Made by a program: the position numbers and the translations under genes
Shown here: positions 1 through 8,911 of the stretch, piece after piece
Layout: each line of letters begins with the position of its first letter
How positions within the stretch are numbered: position 1 is the stretch's first letter
The notes under the pieces: generated by a model
Seen by the model: only the letters and a program-made list of their open reading frames with translations
What the model was told of the DNA's origin: nothing
Database searches by the model: none
Source of the DNA: Candidatus Intricatilinea gracilis
GTDB taxonomy: Bacteria; Pseudomonadota; Gammaproteobacteria; Burkholderiales; Burkholderiaceae_C
Direction of reading: 5' to 3'
Length of the DNA: 64,000 bases
Assembly (NCBI GenBank): GCA_016702605.1
Contig: JADJDQ010000021.1
Location: 434,001-498,000, forward strand

Positions 1-439
1 TGTCGGGCGGCGCCAGGTACAGCGTCATGGCGTTGTAGGGCAGGGGTGTCGAGTGGCCGTTGGACAGGTCGAACTCGCTGCTCACCACCACCTCGGTACG
101 GCCCCGTGGCTCCCATTGCAGCGAGCTGGTGATGCGCGGGTAGACCTTCTCGGCGATGCGAGCCACGGCCTCGGCCTGGGTGCGTTCCTCGGCACGGTAG
201 TGCACCCGAAAGTGCGGCGTCTCGGCGCTGCGCCAGCTGGCGAACGGGTCGGCGCCTTGGGCATGTGCACCGCCGGGTGCGAGCAGCAAGGTCAGCAGCA
301 CCAGGACGCTCACCATCGCCAGTGCGTTCGACATGTTCAGCACGTTGCGCCAGGCACGCACCAGGTGCTGCCCTGGTCGGCCGCGCCAGCTGGCAAGTGC
401 CGGGTCGACAACGGCGCGGTGGCAGGTGCTTGCTCTCAT
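1..439 (-). CDS. Exported TolB/peptidase-MA-like protein, N-terminal part (runs off window)
   Basis: Reading the minus strand from the ATG at 437-439 gives an open frame to the window edge (about 146 residues). After a basic N-terminus there is a hydrophobic segment (about residues 38-58, ending in GGAHAQ) that fits a signal peptide. The mature part starts DPFASWRSAETPHFRVHY and continues with helices and WEPRGRTEVVVSSEFDLS. This start resembles the N-terminal peptidase-MA-like region of large exported proteins that carry a C-terminal TolB/WD40-type beta-propeller. That is recognition from the motif pattern only; the propeller would lie outside the window. If correct, the protein acts in the periplasm or envelope. 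Confidence 0.55.
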   Translation of the reverse strand, partial: MRASTCHRAVVDPALASWRGRPGQHLVRAWRNVLNMSNALAMVSVLVLLTLLLAPGGAHAQGADPFASWRSAETPHFRVHYRAEERTQAEAVARIAEKVYPRITSSLQWEPRGRTEVVVSSEFDLSNGHSTPLPYNAMTLYLAPPD

Positions 440-543
440 GAGTCCCTCGAGGATGTGGTGGGCCCGCGGCCCTGTCTGTGCCGGGTCGCGGCTGGTGGCC
501 ACAAGCGTACACGCAAGGTGTTTCGGGCTCGTCACGCGGCGCG

Positions 544-1584
544 TCAATGCGGCTCGGGTTCGGGCACGCGGCGCCACTGCGCCAGCAGCATGGCGGCCAG
601 CATCAAGGCGCCGCCCAGCATGCCGCGCCCGCCCAGCTGTTCACCCAGGATCCAGGCGCCACACAGCGCGGAAAACAGGCCTTCGCTGCTGTAGATGATG
701 GCGGCGTGGGAGGCCTTGGCCGTCTTTTGCGCCACCACCTGCAGCGTGTACGCCACACCCACCGACAAGGCGCCGCCGTAGATGATGGCCGGCGAGGCGC
801 GCCACAGGCCGTCCAGCGTGATCGGCTCCTGCCACCAGGCGACCGCCAGCGACAACACGGCACACACCAGGTATTGCACGATGGCCAGCCGCAGCGGGTC
901 GTGGCGGCGCGCCAGCACCCCCACCAGCACCACGTGCAGCGCCCAGATCACCGCACTGACGAGCTGCAGCCAGTCGCCCGGCGCTACGGCGAAGTCGGAC
1001 TTGACGCTGAGCAAGTACAGACCGACAGCCGCCAGCGCCACGGCTGCCCACAAACTCGTCTGCATGCGCTGGCCCATGCCCAGCAGCATGAAGGGCACGA
1101 TCACCACATACAGCCCGGTGATGAAGCCGGCATTACTCACCGTGGTGCCCAGCAAGCCCACCTGTTGTGCATTGACACCGGCAAACAGCACCAGCCCCAG
1201 GCCGAGCCCGGCCAGCCACAGGCTCACACCACCCGCGCTGTGGAGGGTGGCGGGGCGCGGCTGGCCCAGCCAGGCGGGCCGCCTGGACCACAGCGGCAAC
1301 ACCAGCAGGGCACCCAGCAAGAACCTCGCGCCGGTGTACATGAAGGGGCCCACACCATCCATGCCCAGCTGCTGGGCAACGAAGGTCGAGCCCCAGATCA
1401 TGGCGGCGGCCAGCATCAGCAGATCGGTGAGCCAGGCCGGCCGTGAGCGGGCGGCGGATGACACTGGCGCGAGAATGTCGCCGGCTTGGGCGGGCTGCGA
1501 GCTGATGGTCAAGCGGGGAACTCCGGGGGTGTAGTTGCCCGCAGCCGCGGGCAAAGCAGCCGAAGATAGCGCACCTCTGCGCAT
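544..1584 (-). CDS. EamA-family (DMT superfamily) transporter
   Basis: An inner-membrane exporter of the drug/metabolite transporter superfamily; the substrate cannot be told from sequence. The protein has about ten hydrophobic segments in two EamA repeats. The first begins LLMLAAAMIWGSTFVAQQL, and the second ends in the family-typical YSSEGLFSALCGAWILGEQL. The start is uncertain. The ATG at 1584 gives 346 residues with an unstructured 40-residue leader, while TTG at 1512 (322 aa) or GTG at 1464 (306 aa) would give the usual family length. It is divergent from the amino-acid ABC operon, with the two starts about 55 bases apart. Confidence 0.85.
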   Translation of the reverse strand: MRRGALSSAALPAAAGNYTPGVPRLTISSQPAQAGDILAPVSSAARSRPAWLTDLLMLAAAMIWGSTFVAQQLGMDGVGPFMYTGARFLLGALLVLPLWSRRPAWLGQPRPATLHSAGGVSLWLAGLGLGLVLFAGVNAQQVGLLGTTVSNAGFITGLYVVIVPFMLLGMGQRMQTSLWAAVALAAVGLYLLSVKSDFAVAPGDWLQLVSAVIWALHVVLVGVLARRHDPLRLAIVQYLVCAVLSLAVAWWQEPITLDGLWRASPAIIYGGALSVGVAYTLQVVAQKTAKASHAAIIYSSEGLFSALCGAWILGEQLGGRGMLGGALMLAAMLLAQWRRVPEPEPH

Positions 1585-1638
1585 GCCACCGGCACGCTTC
1601 CTGCGAGCCGTCTCACGAACAACGAAGGAGTTCCCTAC

Positions 1639-2415
1639 ATGAAATTGCTCGACACCTGCTCTGCCTGGCTTGCCGCCGCGGTCGCCGTCACCCTCGTCAC
1701 CGCCGGCGTGGCCCAGGCCCGTCCGATCGAAGCGATCAAGAAGGACGGCAAGATCATCATTGCCACCGAAGGCCAGTTCGCGCCGTTCAACTTCTTCGAG
1801 GGCGCCAAACTCACCGGCTTCGAAGTCGAGGTGGCCGAAGCCGTGGCCGCCAAGATGGGCCTGAAGGTCGAGTGGAAGTCGCTCAGCTTCGACGCCTTGC
1901 TCACCGGCCTGCAACAAGACCGCTGGGACATGGTGATCGCGTCACACGGCATCACCGAAGAACGCGCCAAGGCCGTCACCTTCACCGAGCCGCACTACTG
2001 CTCGGGTGGTGTGATCATCGCCAAGACCGTGTTCAAGTCGGGGGCCGACCTGACCGGCAAGGTGATCGCGGTGCAGACCGGCACCACCTACATGGAAAAC
2101 GTCAAGAAGGTGTCGGCCGTCAAGGAGGTGAAGAACTTCCCGCAGGACACCGACGCCCGCGCCGCGCTGGTGAGTGGTCGTGTCGACGCCTGGGTGACCG
2201 ACCGTTTCGTCGGCATGAGCTCGCTGGCCGCCAACCCCAAGTCCGGCCTCAAGATGGGCGGCTTCCTGTTCATCGAACGTATCGCCTCGGCCGTGTCCAA
2301 GGGCAACACCGGCCTGGCCGGCGAGATCAACAAGGCGCTGGCGGCCACCATGGCCGACGGCAGCTACGCCAAGATCTCCAACAAGTACTTCAAGGAAGAC
2401 ATCCGCTGCAAGTGA
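1639..2415 (+). CDS. Polar amino-acid ABC transporter, substrate-binding protein
   Basis: Periplasmic binding protein of the SBP_bac_3 family (258 aa), delivering an amino acid to the permease and ATPase encoded next. A signal peptide (about residues 1-27, ending AQA) precedes the mature start RPIEAIKKDGKIIIATEGQF. Family landmarks are APFNFFEG, LTGFEVEVAEAVA, WDMVIASHGITEERAK and the D-TDARAALVSGRVDAW region of the second lobe. A ribosome binding site GAAGGAG lies at about 1624-1630. It is the first gene of a three-gene operon. The ligand (basic, acidic or other polar amino acid) is not resolvable by eye. Confidence 0.93.
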   Translation: MKLLDTCSAWLAAAVAVTLVTAGVAQARPIEAIKKDGKIIIATEGQFAPFNFFEGAKLTGFEVEVAEAVAAKMGLKVEWKSLSFDALLTGLQQDRWDMVIASHGITEERAKAVTFTEPHYCSGGVIIAKTVFKSGADLTGKVIAVQTGTTYMENVKKVSAVKEVKNFPQDTDARAALVSGRVDAWVTDRFVGMSSLAANPKSGLKMGGFLFIERIASAVSKGNTGLAGEINKALAATMADGSYAKISNKYFKEDIRCK

Positions 2416-2446
2416 CGTAGCAACCTAGCGCAGCGAGTTTCGTTTC

Positions 2447-3235
2447 TTGGCTTCCCTGTTGTCCCTCTGGCCGACCACCTGGTCGCGCCAGCAGAAAAGC
2501 AGCGCGACGATGATCACCGCATCGATCGCGCTGCTGCTCATCCTGTGGCTCATCAGCATTCCGCTGGCGATGGCGCCCGAGCCCATCGGCAACAACGCCG
2601 AGTTGTTTGCCCGGGGCACGCGGGTGACCGTGCAGCTGACGCTGGTGGCGGGTGTGGTGGGGGTGGTGCTCGGTGTCGTTGCTGCGCTGGGCAAGGTGTC
2701 GCGATTTGCGGTGCTGCGCTGGGTGGCGGGCGTCTACATCTGGGTCATGCGGGGCACACCGCTGCTGGTGCAGGTGTTGTTCGTGTACTTCGCGCTGCCC
2801 GAGATCAGCCCCTGGCTGCGTTTCGACGAGTTCAGCGCCGCAGCGGTGGCGTTGGCGCTCAACGTGGGCGCCTACAACGCCGAGGCCATCCGTGCCGGCC
2901 TGCTGGCCGTGCCCAAGGGCCAGATGGAGGCGGCGCGCTCACTGGGTCTGTCGCGCTGGCACACCTTCATCGACATCACGTTTCCGCAGGCCTTCAAGAT
3001 CGCGCTGCCGCCGCTGGTCAACAACATCGTGGCATTGCTCAAGGATTCGTCGCTGGCCTTCACCATCGGCGTGGTCGAACTCACCAACGCCGGCTCGCAG
3101 GTCAAGAGTACCTCGTTCCAGGCCGTGCCGGTGTTCATTGCGACAGCCATCATCTACCTGCTGCTCACGACGGTGATGACGCAGATCTCGGATGCGGTCG
3201 AGCGGCGCTTCGACATCGAAGGCAAGCTGCAGTGA
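2447..3235 (+). CDS. Polar amino-acid ABC transporter, permease
   Basis: Inner-membrane permease of the His/Glu/Gln/Arg/opine family (262 aa from TTG at 2447). The conserved cytoplasmic loop that docks to the ATPase is present (EAARSLGLSRWHTFIDITFP, then QAFKIALPPLVNN). The typical VYIWVMRGTPLLVQVLFVYF segment is also seen. The first 20 residues are polar and basic, so an ATG at 2510 is an alternative start (241 aa). The gene follows the binding protein by 31 bases and its stop overlaps the GTG of the ATPase gene, so the three are almost certainly co-transcribed. Only one permease is encoded, so it probably works as a homodimer. Confidence 0.92.
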   Translation: MASLLSLWPTTWSRQQKSSATMITASIALLLILWLISIPLAMAPEPIGNNAELFARGTRVTVQLTLVAGVVGVVLGVVAALGKVSRFAVLRWVAGVYIWVMRGTPLLVQVLFVYFALPEISPWLRFDEFSAAAVALALNVGAYNAEAIRAGLLAVPKGQMEAARSLGLSRWHTFIDITFPQAFKIALPPLVNNIVALLKDSSLAFTIGVVELTNAGSQVKSTSFQAVPVFIATAIIYLLLTTVMTQISDAVERRFDIEGKLQ

Positions 3236-4023
3236 GGGTGCCCCCAATCTCGCCGTGCTCGCTACCCCCCGAGGGGGCCGCCAGGGCGACCGCGCCCTTC
3301 ATCACGGTCGAGAAGGTCAACAAACACTTCGGCCCGCACCATGTGCTGCGCGACGTGAGCACCACGTTCAACGCGGGCGAGGTGGCGGTGATCATCGGCG
3401 CCTCGGGCTCGGGCAAGAGCACGCTGCTGCGTATGCTCAACCGGCTCGAGAAACACGACAGCGGCCGCATCGTGGTCGACGGCATCGAGGTCAGTGACGA
3501 CGCCAAACAGCTCGACGCGCTGCGCGCCGAGGTCGGCATGGTGTTCCAGCAATTCAACCTGTTTCCGCATCTCACGGTGCTCGAGAACGTGGCCCTGGCG
3601 CCGCGCCGTGTGCGTGGCCTGACGCGCGCCGAGGCCGAAGCACGCGCCCACGAACTGCTCGAACGTGTCGGTCTGAAGGCGCACACCCACAAACATCCGT
3701 TCCAGCTCTCGGGTGGACAGCAGCAACGAATCGCCATTGCGCGCAGCCTGGCGATGCGGCCCAAGGTGCTGCTGTTCGACGAACCCACGTCCGCACTCGA
3801 CCCCGAGATGGTCAAGGAAGTGCTCGACGTGATGAAACAACTCGCCACCACCGGCATGACCATGCTGGTCGTGACCCACGAGATGGGCTTCGCGCGCGAA
3901 GTGGCCGACCGGGTGATCTTCATCGACCACGGCCAGGTGGCGGCCGACGCACCACCCGAGCAGTTCTTCGGCGCGCAGGACAACGAACGTATCCGTGCCT
4001 TCATCGGCCAGGTGACGCGGTGA
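3232..4023 (+). CDS. Polar amino-acid ABC transporter, ATP-binding protein
   Basis: GlnQ/HisP-type ATPase energising the preceding permease (263 aa from GTG 3232, which overlaps the permease stop). Walker A is GASGSGKST, the Q-loop region VFQQFNLFPHLTVLENV, the signature LSGGQQQR, Walker B VLLFDEPTSALDP and the H-loop VVTHEMGFA. The first 20 or so codons (VRVPPISPCSLPPEGAARAT) come from a GC-rich palindromic repeat rather than the ABC fold, which begins at APFITVEKVNKHFG. No ATG lies between the repeat and the domain, so translation must start inside or before the repeat, or at an unrecognised codon. Confidence 0.92.
   Translation: MRVPPISPCSLPPEGAARATAPFITVEKVNKHFGPHHVLRDVSTTFNAGEVAVIIGASGSGKSTLLRMLNRLEKHDSGRIVVDGIEVSDDAKQLDALRAEVGMVFQQFNLFPHLTVLENVALAPRRVRGLTRAEAEARAHELLERVGLKAHTHKHPFQLSGGQQQRIAIARSLAMRPKVLLFDEPTSALDPEMVKEVLDVMKQLATTGMTMLVVTHEMGFAREVADRVIFIDHGQVAADAPPEQFFGAQDNERIRAFIGQVTR
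3241..3288. repeat. GC-rich palindromic element between permease and ATPase genes
   Basis: The core is CCCCCC-GA-GGGGG (3265-3277), flanked by CGCCGTGCTCGCTA and CCGCCAGGGCG. Elements of this look are recalled as frequent short intergenic repeats in Comamonadaceae-like genomes (background knowledge, not tested here). It lies exactly at the permease/ATPase junction and is in frame with the ATPase. Confidence 0.5.
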
Positions 4024-4132
4024 ACCACCTGGCCCCGACACGGCTGGCGCCCTGCTGTCAGGCGCCTGTGGCGGCAACGGCCTGCACACGATGCGGCGTG
4101 TGGCAGCGGTCGCCGGCCACTCTGGATAGTCC

Positions 4133-5347
4133 TTGAACGCGCCGCTTGCACTTGTTGGCCTCATCGTCCTGATCGCCACGGCCGGTGCCGCCCAAGGCCA
4201 GACCACCAGCAAGGACGACGAGATCAGGCAACTGCGCGAGCGCCTCGAACAGGTCGAGGGCAAGCTCGCCAAGGCAGAGGGTGGCGGCGACAGCCGCAGC
4301 GGATTTCGATTGCCGGGCCTCGCGACCGCGCTGCGACTCTACGGTTATGCCGAGGCGCATGTCATCCACGACGTGGGTGCCAGCGGGCCGAACGATCTGT
4401 TCACCGACCTCAGCATGCAGCCGCTGGACAAGGACCAGCCACAGCGCGGCAAGACGCGCTTCACGGCCGAGAGCTCGCGCCTGGGCTTCGAGACCTCGAC
4501 ACCGACCGGGCTGGGTGTCTTCCTGACCCAGGTCGAGGCCGATTTCTATTCGTACGGCGCCGGCAACCGCAACCGGCTGCGCCTGCGTCATGCCTACGGC
4601 GAGGTCGCTGGATTCCTGATCGGCCAGACCTGGTCCACCTTCATGGATCTGGACGACCTGCCTGAGACGGTCGACTTCAACGGCCCGATCGGCGCGCCGT
4701 TCTCGCGCCGCACCCAGGTCCGCTACAGCTTCGGTGACCCACAGGCCGCCAGGTTCACCGTAGCACTCGAAGACCCGACCGATCAGTACGGTGGTGGCAG
4801 CAGCAACGAGAAGCTGCCGCAGATCGTGCTGCGGCTCGATAAACGTTTCGACGGGGGTGCCGTCAACCTGCGCCTGCTCGAACACGAGAAACGTTCGTTC
4901 AGCCAGACGCGGCGTGGCATGGGGGTGGGCGTCGGCGCCAACGTCCAGGTCAGCAAGCAGCACCTGCTGATGGTGCAATACGCGCAGGTGACTGGCGACG
5001 TCGACCAGCTCTACGGCTCGAACGGTTACGCCATCGACGCCGCGACCGGCGCCATCACCTTCGACAAGAACCGCGGTCTGGTGGCAGGTTGGGCCTACCA
5101 GCCCAACGATCACCTGCGCACGGGGCTGGCGCTGGGCGTCAACCGTGGCAAGACGTCGACGTCACACCCGATCGACAAGACGGGCCTGGACAACCAGCGC
5201 CTGACCCAGATCCACGCGAGTGCAATCTATTCGCCGCTCAAGAACATCGAACTGGGTGCTGAACTGATCGTGGGCCGCAAGGTCGACTTCGCCGGTGACA
5301 CCGGCAAGATGCAACGGGTCGACGTGATGGTTCGTTACTCGTTCTGA
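4133..5347 (+). CDS. DcaP-like trimeric outer-membrane porin
   Basis: A 404-residue outer-membrane beta-barrel, probably a diffusion channel for small (often acidic) solutes. The N-terminal signal peptide (about residues 1-22, ending GAAQGQ) is followed by a short coiled coil (KDDEIRQLRERLEQVEGKLAKAEG), as in DcaP-type porins that trimerise. The barrel starts at LRLYGYAEAHVIHDVGAS and has family features TRFTAESSRLGFETSTPTGL and LTQVEADFYSYG. It ends with aromatic VDVMVRYSF, the C-terminal Phe typical of BAM substrates. A TTG start is required because an in-frame stop lies at 4127-4129. It lies 109 bases after the ABC operon and could supply the same uptake route. Confidence 0.85.
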   Translation: MNAPLALVGLIVLIATAGAAQGQTTSKDDEIRQLRERLEQVEGKLAKAEGGGDSRSGFRLPGLATALRLYGYAEAHVIHDVGASGPNDLFTDLSMQPLDKDQPQRGKTRFTAESSRLGFETSTPTGLGVFLTQVEADFYSYGAGNRNRLRLRHAYGEVAGFLIGQTWSTFMDLDDLPETVDFNGPIGAPFSRRTQVRYSFGDPQAARFTVALEDPTDQYGGGSSNEKLPQIVLRLDKRFDGGAVNLRLLEHEKRSFSQTRRGMGVGVGANVQVSKQHLLMVQYAQVTGDVDQLYGSNGYAIDAATGAITFDKNRGLVAGWAYQPNDHLRTGLALGVNRGKTSTSHPIDKTGLDNQRLTQIHASAIYSPLKNIELGAELIVGRKVDFAGDTGKMQRVDVMVRYSF

Positions 5348-5481
5348 CGGCCTGATCGGTCGACCGGCCATGCCCAGTCGTGGTGCCTGGTGCCGGTCCG
5401 GGACCCGCAGTTGCGGCACACTCCTGGCCTGAGCCGGTCGGTGATCTTGCCAACCGCGACTGCCTGAATGCTGGAATCCAG

Positions 5482-6558
5482 ATGAACCACCACATCGAGC
5501 TGCAAGCTGTCCGCCTGGGGCGCAGTGCCCTGCGTGTATCCCCCATCTGCCTGGGCACGATGACCTTTGGTGAGCAGGTGGGTGAGGTGGCGGCCCATGC
5601 CATCCTCGACCATGCACTCGAAGCCGGCGTGAGTTTCATCGACACCGCTGAGATGTATTCGGTGCCGGCGCGGGCCGAGACCTTTGGGGCCACCGAAACC
5701 ATCATCGGCAACTGGTTCGCCAGCCGGCCGGGCACACGCCAGCGGGTGGTGCTGGCCACCAAGGTGGCCGGGCCGTCGCGGGGCATGGACTGGATCCGCC
5801 ACGGCGCCGCCGACCTGACACCCGGCGACATCATTGCAGCGTGCGACGCCAGCCTGAAGCGCCTGCGCACCGACCACATCGACCTGTACCAGATCCACTG
5901 GCCCAACCGCAATGTGCCGGCCTTCGGCGCAATCTACTTCGACCCCAAACGCGACGGCGACAACAGCAGCATCCACGTGCAGCTCGAGGCGCTGACCAGC
6001 CTGGTGCGCGCCGGCAAGATCCTCGAGATCGGCTTGTCCAACGAAACGCCCTACGGTGTGGCCGAGTTCCTGCGCCTGGCCGATCAGCATGGCCTGCCGC
6101 GTATCGCCAGCGTGCAGAACCCGTATTGCCTGGTCAACCGCTCATACGAAAACGGTCTGGACGAGCTGATGTACCGCCAGCAGGTGAGCCTGCTGGCGTA
6201 TTCACCGCTGGGTTTCGGCTTGCTCACCGGCAAATACGACGCGCTGGGCTTCGACGACCCGGCCAAGCCCGGCCGGCTGGCGATGTTCGACAGCATGAAG
6301 AAGCAGCGCTGGGCCCGCCCCGAGTCGCTGGCTGCCGCGCGGCGCTACAACGCGCTGGCGCGTGAGCATGGGCTCACACCCACTGCGATGGCCTTGGCCT
6401 TTTGCTTCACGCAGTGGCGCGTGGCCAGCACCATCGTCGGTGTGACCAGCGTGGCCCAGCTCGACGAACAACTCGCCGCCTGGGGCACGACCTTGTCGCC
6501 CGAGTTGCTCAAGGCCATCGACGCCATTCGTTGGCAACAGCGCGATCCCGCTCAGTGA
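5482..6558 (+). CDS. tas: Aldo/keto reductase, Tas family
   Basis: NADPH-dependent aldo/keto reductase (358 aa), very similar in layout to E. coli Tas. The landmarks are LGTMTFGEQ near the start, the catalytic Asp and Tyr in FIDTAEMYSVP, Lys in VVLATKVAGPSRG and His in LYQIHWPNR. Cofactor-site motifs GLSNETPYGVAEFLRLAD, ASVQNPYCLVNRSYE and AYSPLGFGLLTGKY also match Tas. The physiological substrate of Tas proteins is unknown. ATG 5482 is chosen because the residues before it do not belong to the fold. Confidence 0.93.
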   Translation: MNHHIELQAVRLGRSALRVSPICLGTMTFGEQVGEVAAHAILDHALEAGVSFIDTAEMYSVPARAETFGATETIIGNWFASRPGTRQRVVLATKVAGPSRGMDWIRHGAADLTPGDIIAACDASLKRLRTDHIDLYQIHWPNRNVPAFGAIYFDPKRDGDNSSIHVQLEALTSLVRAGKILEIGLSNETPYGVAEFLRLADQHGLPRIASVQNPYCLVNRSYENGLDELMYRQQVSLLAYSPLGFGLLTGKYDALGFDDPAKPGRLAMFDSMKKQRWARPESLAAARRYNALAREHGLTPTAMALAFCFTQWRVASTIVGVTSVAQLDEQLAAWGTTLSPELLKAIDAIRWQQRDPAQ

Positions 6559-6657
6559 ACGGCATCAGCGCGATGCACTGGTTTCGGCCACGGGTGCAGG
6601 CGCGGCGCCAGGCTGTCGACCACGGCTGACCAACCTCATCACGAACAAGCTGCAACG

Positions 6658-7161
6658 ATGGCGCGCAAGACGGCTCATGTGAGCGAGACCCCGGCCACAC
6701 AATGGCTGCGCGGCCAGGGTGTGGAGTACACCGAACATGTCTATGACTACGTCGATCGCGGCGGCACGGCCGAGTCGTCGAAACAACTGGGTGTGGACGA
6801 ACATGCCGTCGTCAAGACCCTGGTGATGCAGGACCAGGACGCCAGGCCGTTGGTCGTGCTGATGCACGGCGACCGCCAGGTGAGCCTGAAGAACCTGGCC
6901 CGCTGCATCGCTGCCAAGAAGGTCGAACCCTGCAAGCCCGAGGTGGCGCAGCGCCACAGCGGCTACATGGTGGGCGGCACGTCACCCTTCGGCTTCAAGC
7001 GCCCCGGCACGCCGATCTATGTCGAAGAAGGTGTGCTGGCGCTGCCGCGCATCTACATCAATGGCGGGCGGCGTGGGTATCTGGTCGGTGTCGACCCAGC
7101 GGTGTTGACCGCTGTGCTCGGTGCGGTGGTGGTGCAGGCGATCGACCCGGCGTCGGCCTGA
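6658..7161 (+). CDS. ybaK: Cys-tRNA(Pro)/Cys-tRNA(Cys) deacylase, YbaK/EbsC type
   Basis: A 167-residue single-domain editing deacylase that hydrolyses mischarged aminoacyl-tRNA, chiefly Cys-tRNA(Pro). Visible family motifs are TPATQWLRGQGVEYTEHVYDY, the lysine-bearing VVKTLVMQD, VSLKNLARCIAAKKVE and the glycine-rich GYMVGGTSPFGF. The closing YINGGRRGYLVGVDP is also typical. Length and order fit YbaK rather than the free-standing ProX/INS group, though that separation is approximate. It appears to be transcribed alone; no strong Shine-Dalgarno sequence is seen. Confidence 0.92.
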   Translation: MARKTAHVSETPATQWLRGQGVEYTEHVYDYVDRGGTAESSKQLGVDEHAVVKTLVMQDQDARPLVVLMHGDRQVSLKNLARCIAAKKVEPCKPEVAQRHSGYMVGGTSPFGFKRPGTPIYVEEGVLALPRIYINGGRRGYLVGVDPAVLTAVLGAVVVQAIDPASA

Positions 7162-7332
7162 AGCGGCGGCGGCTGCCGTCCGGTCGACGCACCTGCTCGG
7201 GAGGTCTCGGTTGTTTGTCGGCCCCCGGCCCCGCTGAGCGTCCCGGCCGCGGCGCAGGCGGGTTGCCCCGCTGGCCCGGCGCGACAGGGCGGACCTACAC
7301 TGGCCGCGATTTCAACGCAGCACTCTTCGCGC

Positions 7333-8076
7333 ATGTCCACATCGGTTTCCCTTCTCGCCACCCTGGGTGCAGCGCTGCTGGCCTATCTGATCGGCTCCCT
7401 GTCGTTTGCCGTCATCATCAGCCGCGCCATGGGTCTGAACGATCCGCGCAGCTACGGCTCGGGCAACCCGGGTGCCACCAACGTGCTGCGTTCGGGCAAC
7501 AAGAAGGCGGCGGTGCTGACGCTGCTGTTCGATCTGCTCAAGGGCCTGCTGCCGGTGGCGGCACTGCAGCTGTGGGGCGACAAGCTCGGCATCGAGGAAG
7601 GTGGCATCGCGCTGGCTGGCCTGTGCGCCTTTCTGGGCCACCTCTGGCCGGTGTTCTTCAAGTTCAAGGGTGGCAAGGGTGTGGCCACCGCAGCCGGTGT
7701 GCTGCTGGCGCTGCAGCCCTGGCTGGGCCTGGCAACGCTGGGCACCTGGATCATCATCGCGGTGTTCTTCAGGTACTCGTCGCTGGCCGCGCTGGTGTCG
7801 GCTGCGTTTGCACCGTTCTATCACGCGCTCATCTGGGGCTTCAGTGGCGTCACACTGGCCATCGCGGTGATGAGCCTGCTGCTGATCTGGCGTCACTCGG
7901 CCAACATCGGCAAGTTGATCGCCGGCACCGAAGGCAAGCTGGGGCAGAAGGCTGCGCCGGCAGCTGCCGCGACTGTGTCTGGCCGCGGCCACGGGCAACC
8001 TCAAGGCCACGTGCAGCACCACGGCCAAAGCCATCACCACGGCCCTGCGCACGACCAAGGTCGGCGCGGCAAGTAG
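7333..8076 (+). CDS. plsY: Glycerol-3-phosphate acyltransferase PlsY with His-rich tail
   Basis: Inner-membrane enzyme that transfers the acyl group of acyl-phosphate to glycerol-3-phosphate, the first step of phospholipid synthesis. All three conserved PlsY motifs are present: SGNPGATNVLRSGNKKAA, GHLWPVFFKFKGGKGVAT and RHSANIGKLIAGTE, with five to six membrane helices. The fold normally ends soon after the third motif. Here about 40 extra residues follow, Ala/Pro-rich and then rich in His, Gln and Gly (HGQPQGHVQHHGQSHHHGP). This cytoplasmic or periplasmic tail is not part of the family. It may bind metal or be neutral low-complexity sequence. Confidence 0.93.
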   Translation: MSTSVSLLATLGAALLAYLIGSLSFAVIISRAMGLNDPRSYGSGNPGATNVLRSGNKKAAVLTLLFDLLKGLLPVAALQLWGDKLGIEEGGIALAGLCAFLGHLWPVFFKFKGGKGVATAAGVLLALQPWLGLATLGTWIIIAVFFRYSSLAALVSAAFAPFYHALIWGFSGVTLAIAVMSLLLIWRHSANIGKLIAGTEGKLGQKAAPAAAATVSGRGHGQPQGHVQHHGQSHHHGPAHDQGRRGK

Positions 8077-8528
8077 CACTGAGCTGGCGCCTGCCACTCG
8101 GTCCGCGTGTGATTGCCGGGCGGTTGATTGGCGGCTTGCGATCCAAACCGGGCATCGAACCGCCGAGATTGGCGGCCGCTGAGCCGACCTTCGCGAATCC
8201 AGCCGTGACCGTGGGAAAGGCGCGCCGAGCCGCTGCATGAACTACAGCTGGTATCACCGACGAGCGCGTCACCCAGCGTTAGAGCGTCGAACGTAAGGCC
8301 GACGGTACTTTCAGCGTGCGTCAATTCGTGGCAAGGCGCGACCATCCTCATGGGCGAGAAGTGGCGGGCCGGTGCCAGACCAGATCCACCAAACCTGCGT
8401 GACGGAGCCGCTCCTGTTCCCCAAGAGGAGAGAGTGAGGCGTTGTTGACATTGGTGCAGTCCTCGGTTGAGCGCGATTCGAGCTTCGCGCGCACAGGTGC
8501 TGCCACGGGCGCTGTTGGTCAGCGCTGA
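8077..8528. other. Intergenic region, no supported gene
   Basis: About 450 bases after plsY. No frame on either strand shows a recognisable protein or convincing codon pattern. The right end borders the transglutaminase remnant, so this may be decayed coding sequence. Confidence 0.4.
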
Positions 8529-8789
8529 TCGCGGAACATCCCGGCGCGGCTGGTGTTGGGCTACGCCCGCTTCGACGATCCGCCGCCCGCCTTCCACGCC
8601 GTATTCGAGGCCTACCTGGGTCGCCGCTGGGTGATGTTCGACGCCACCCACATGTCGCCGGTCGACGACGTGGTGCGCGTGGCCACCGGCCGAGACGCAA
8701 AGGACGTGGCGTTTGCCACCATCTACGGCCCGGCCACCATGCTGTCAATGGCGCCGTTGATTCGCACGCATGACAGCAACCTGACCTGA
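8529..8789 (+). pseudogene. Remnant of a transglutaminase-like cysteine protease, C-terminal part
   Basis: The open frame begins directly after a TGA at 8526-8528 and encodes about 86 residues. They start SRNIPARLVLGYARFDDPPP and continue FHAVFEAYLGRRWVMFDATH. This is the middle and end of a bacterial transglutaminase-like domain, containing the His of FHAVFEAY and the Asp of MFDATH. The catalytic Cys and the whole N-terminal half are missing upstream, where no matching frame was found. The downstream part (SPVDDVVRVATGRDAKDVAF) also fits the family. It is best read as a truncated, non-functional gene; a TTG at 8553 could start a 78-residue product of doubtful meaning. Confidence 0.65.
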
Positions 8790-8911
8790 TCGGGCCGGCG
8801 CAAGCTGATCCAGTCACTGTGCATCAAATGCACACCGCCTTCAGTGGGCGGCCGTTCCAATGCGGCGAAGGTCCAGGCCAATTGCGGGGGTTGGTCAACA
8901 GCACATCGGGC

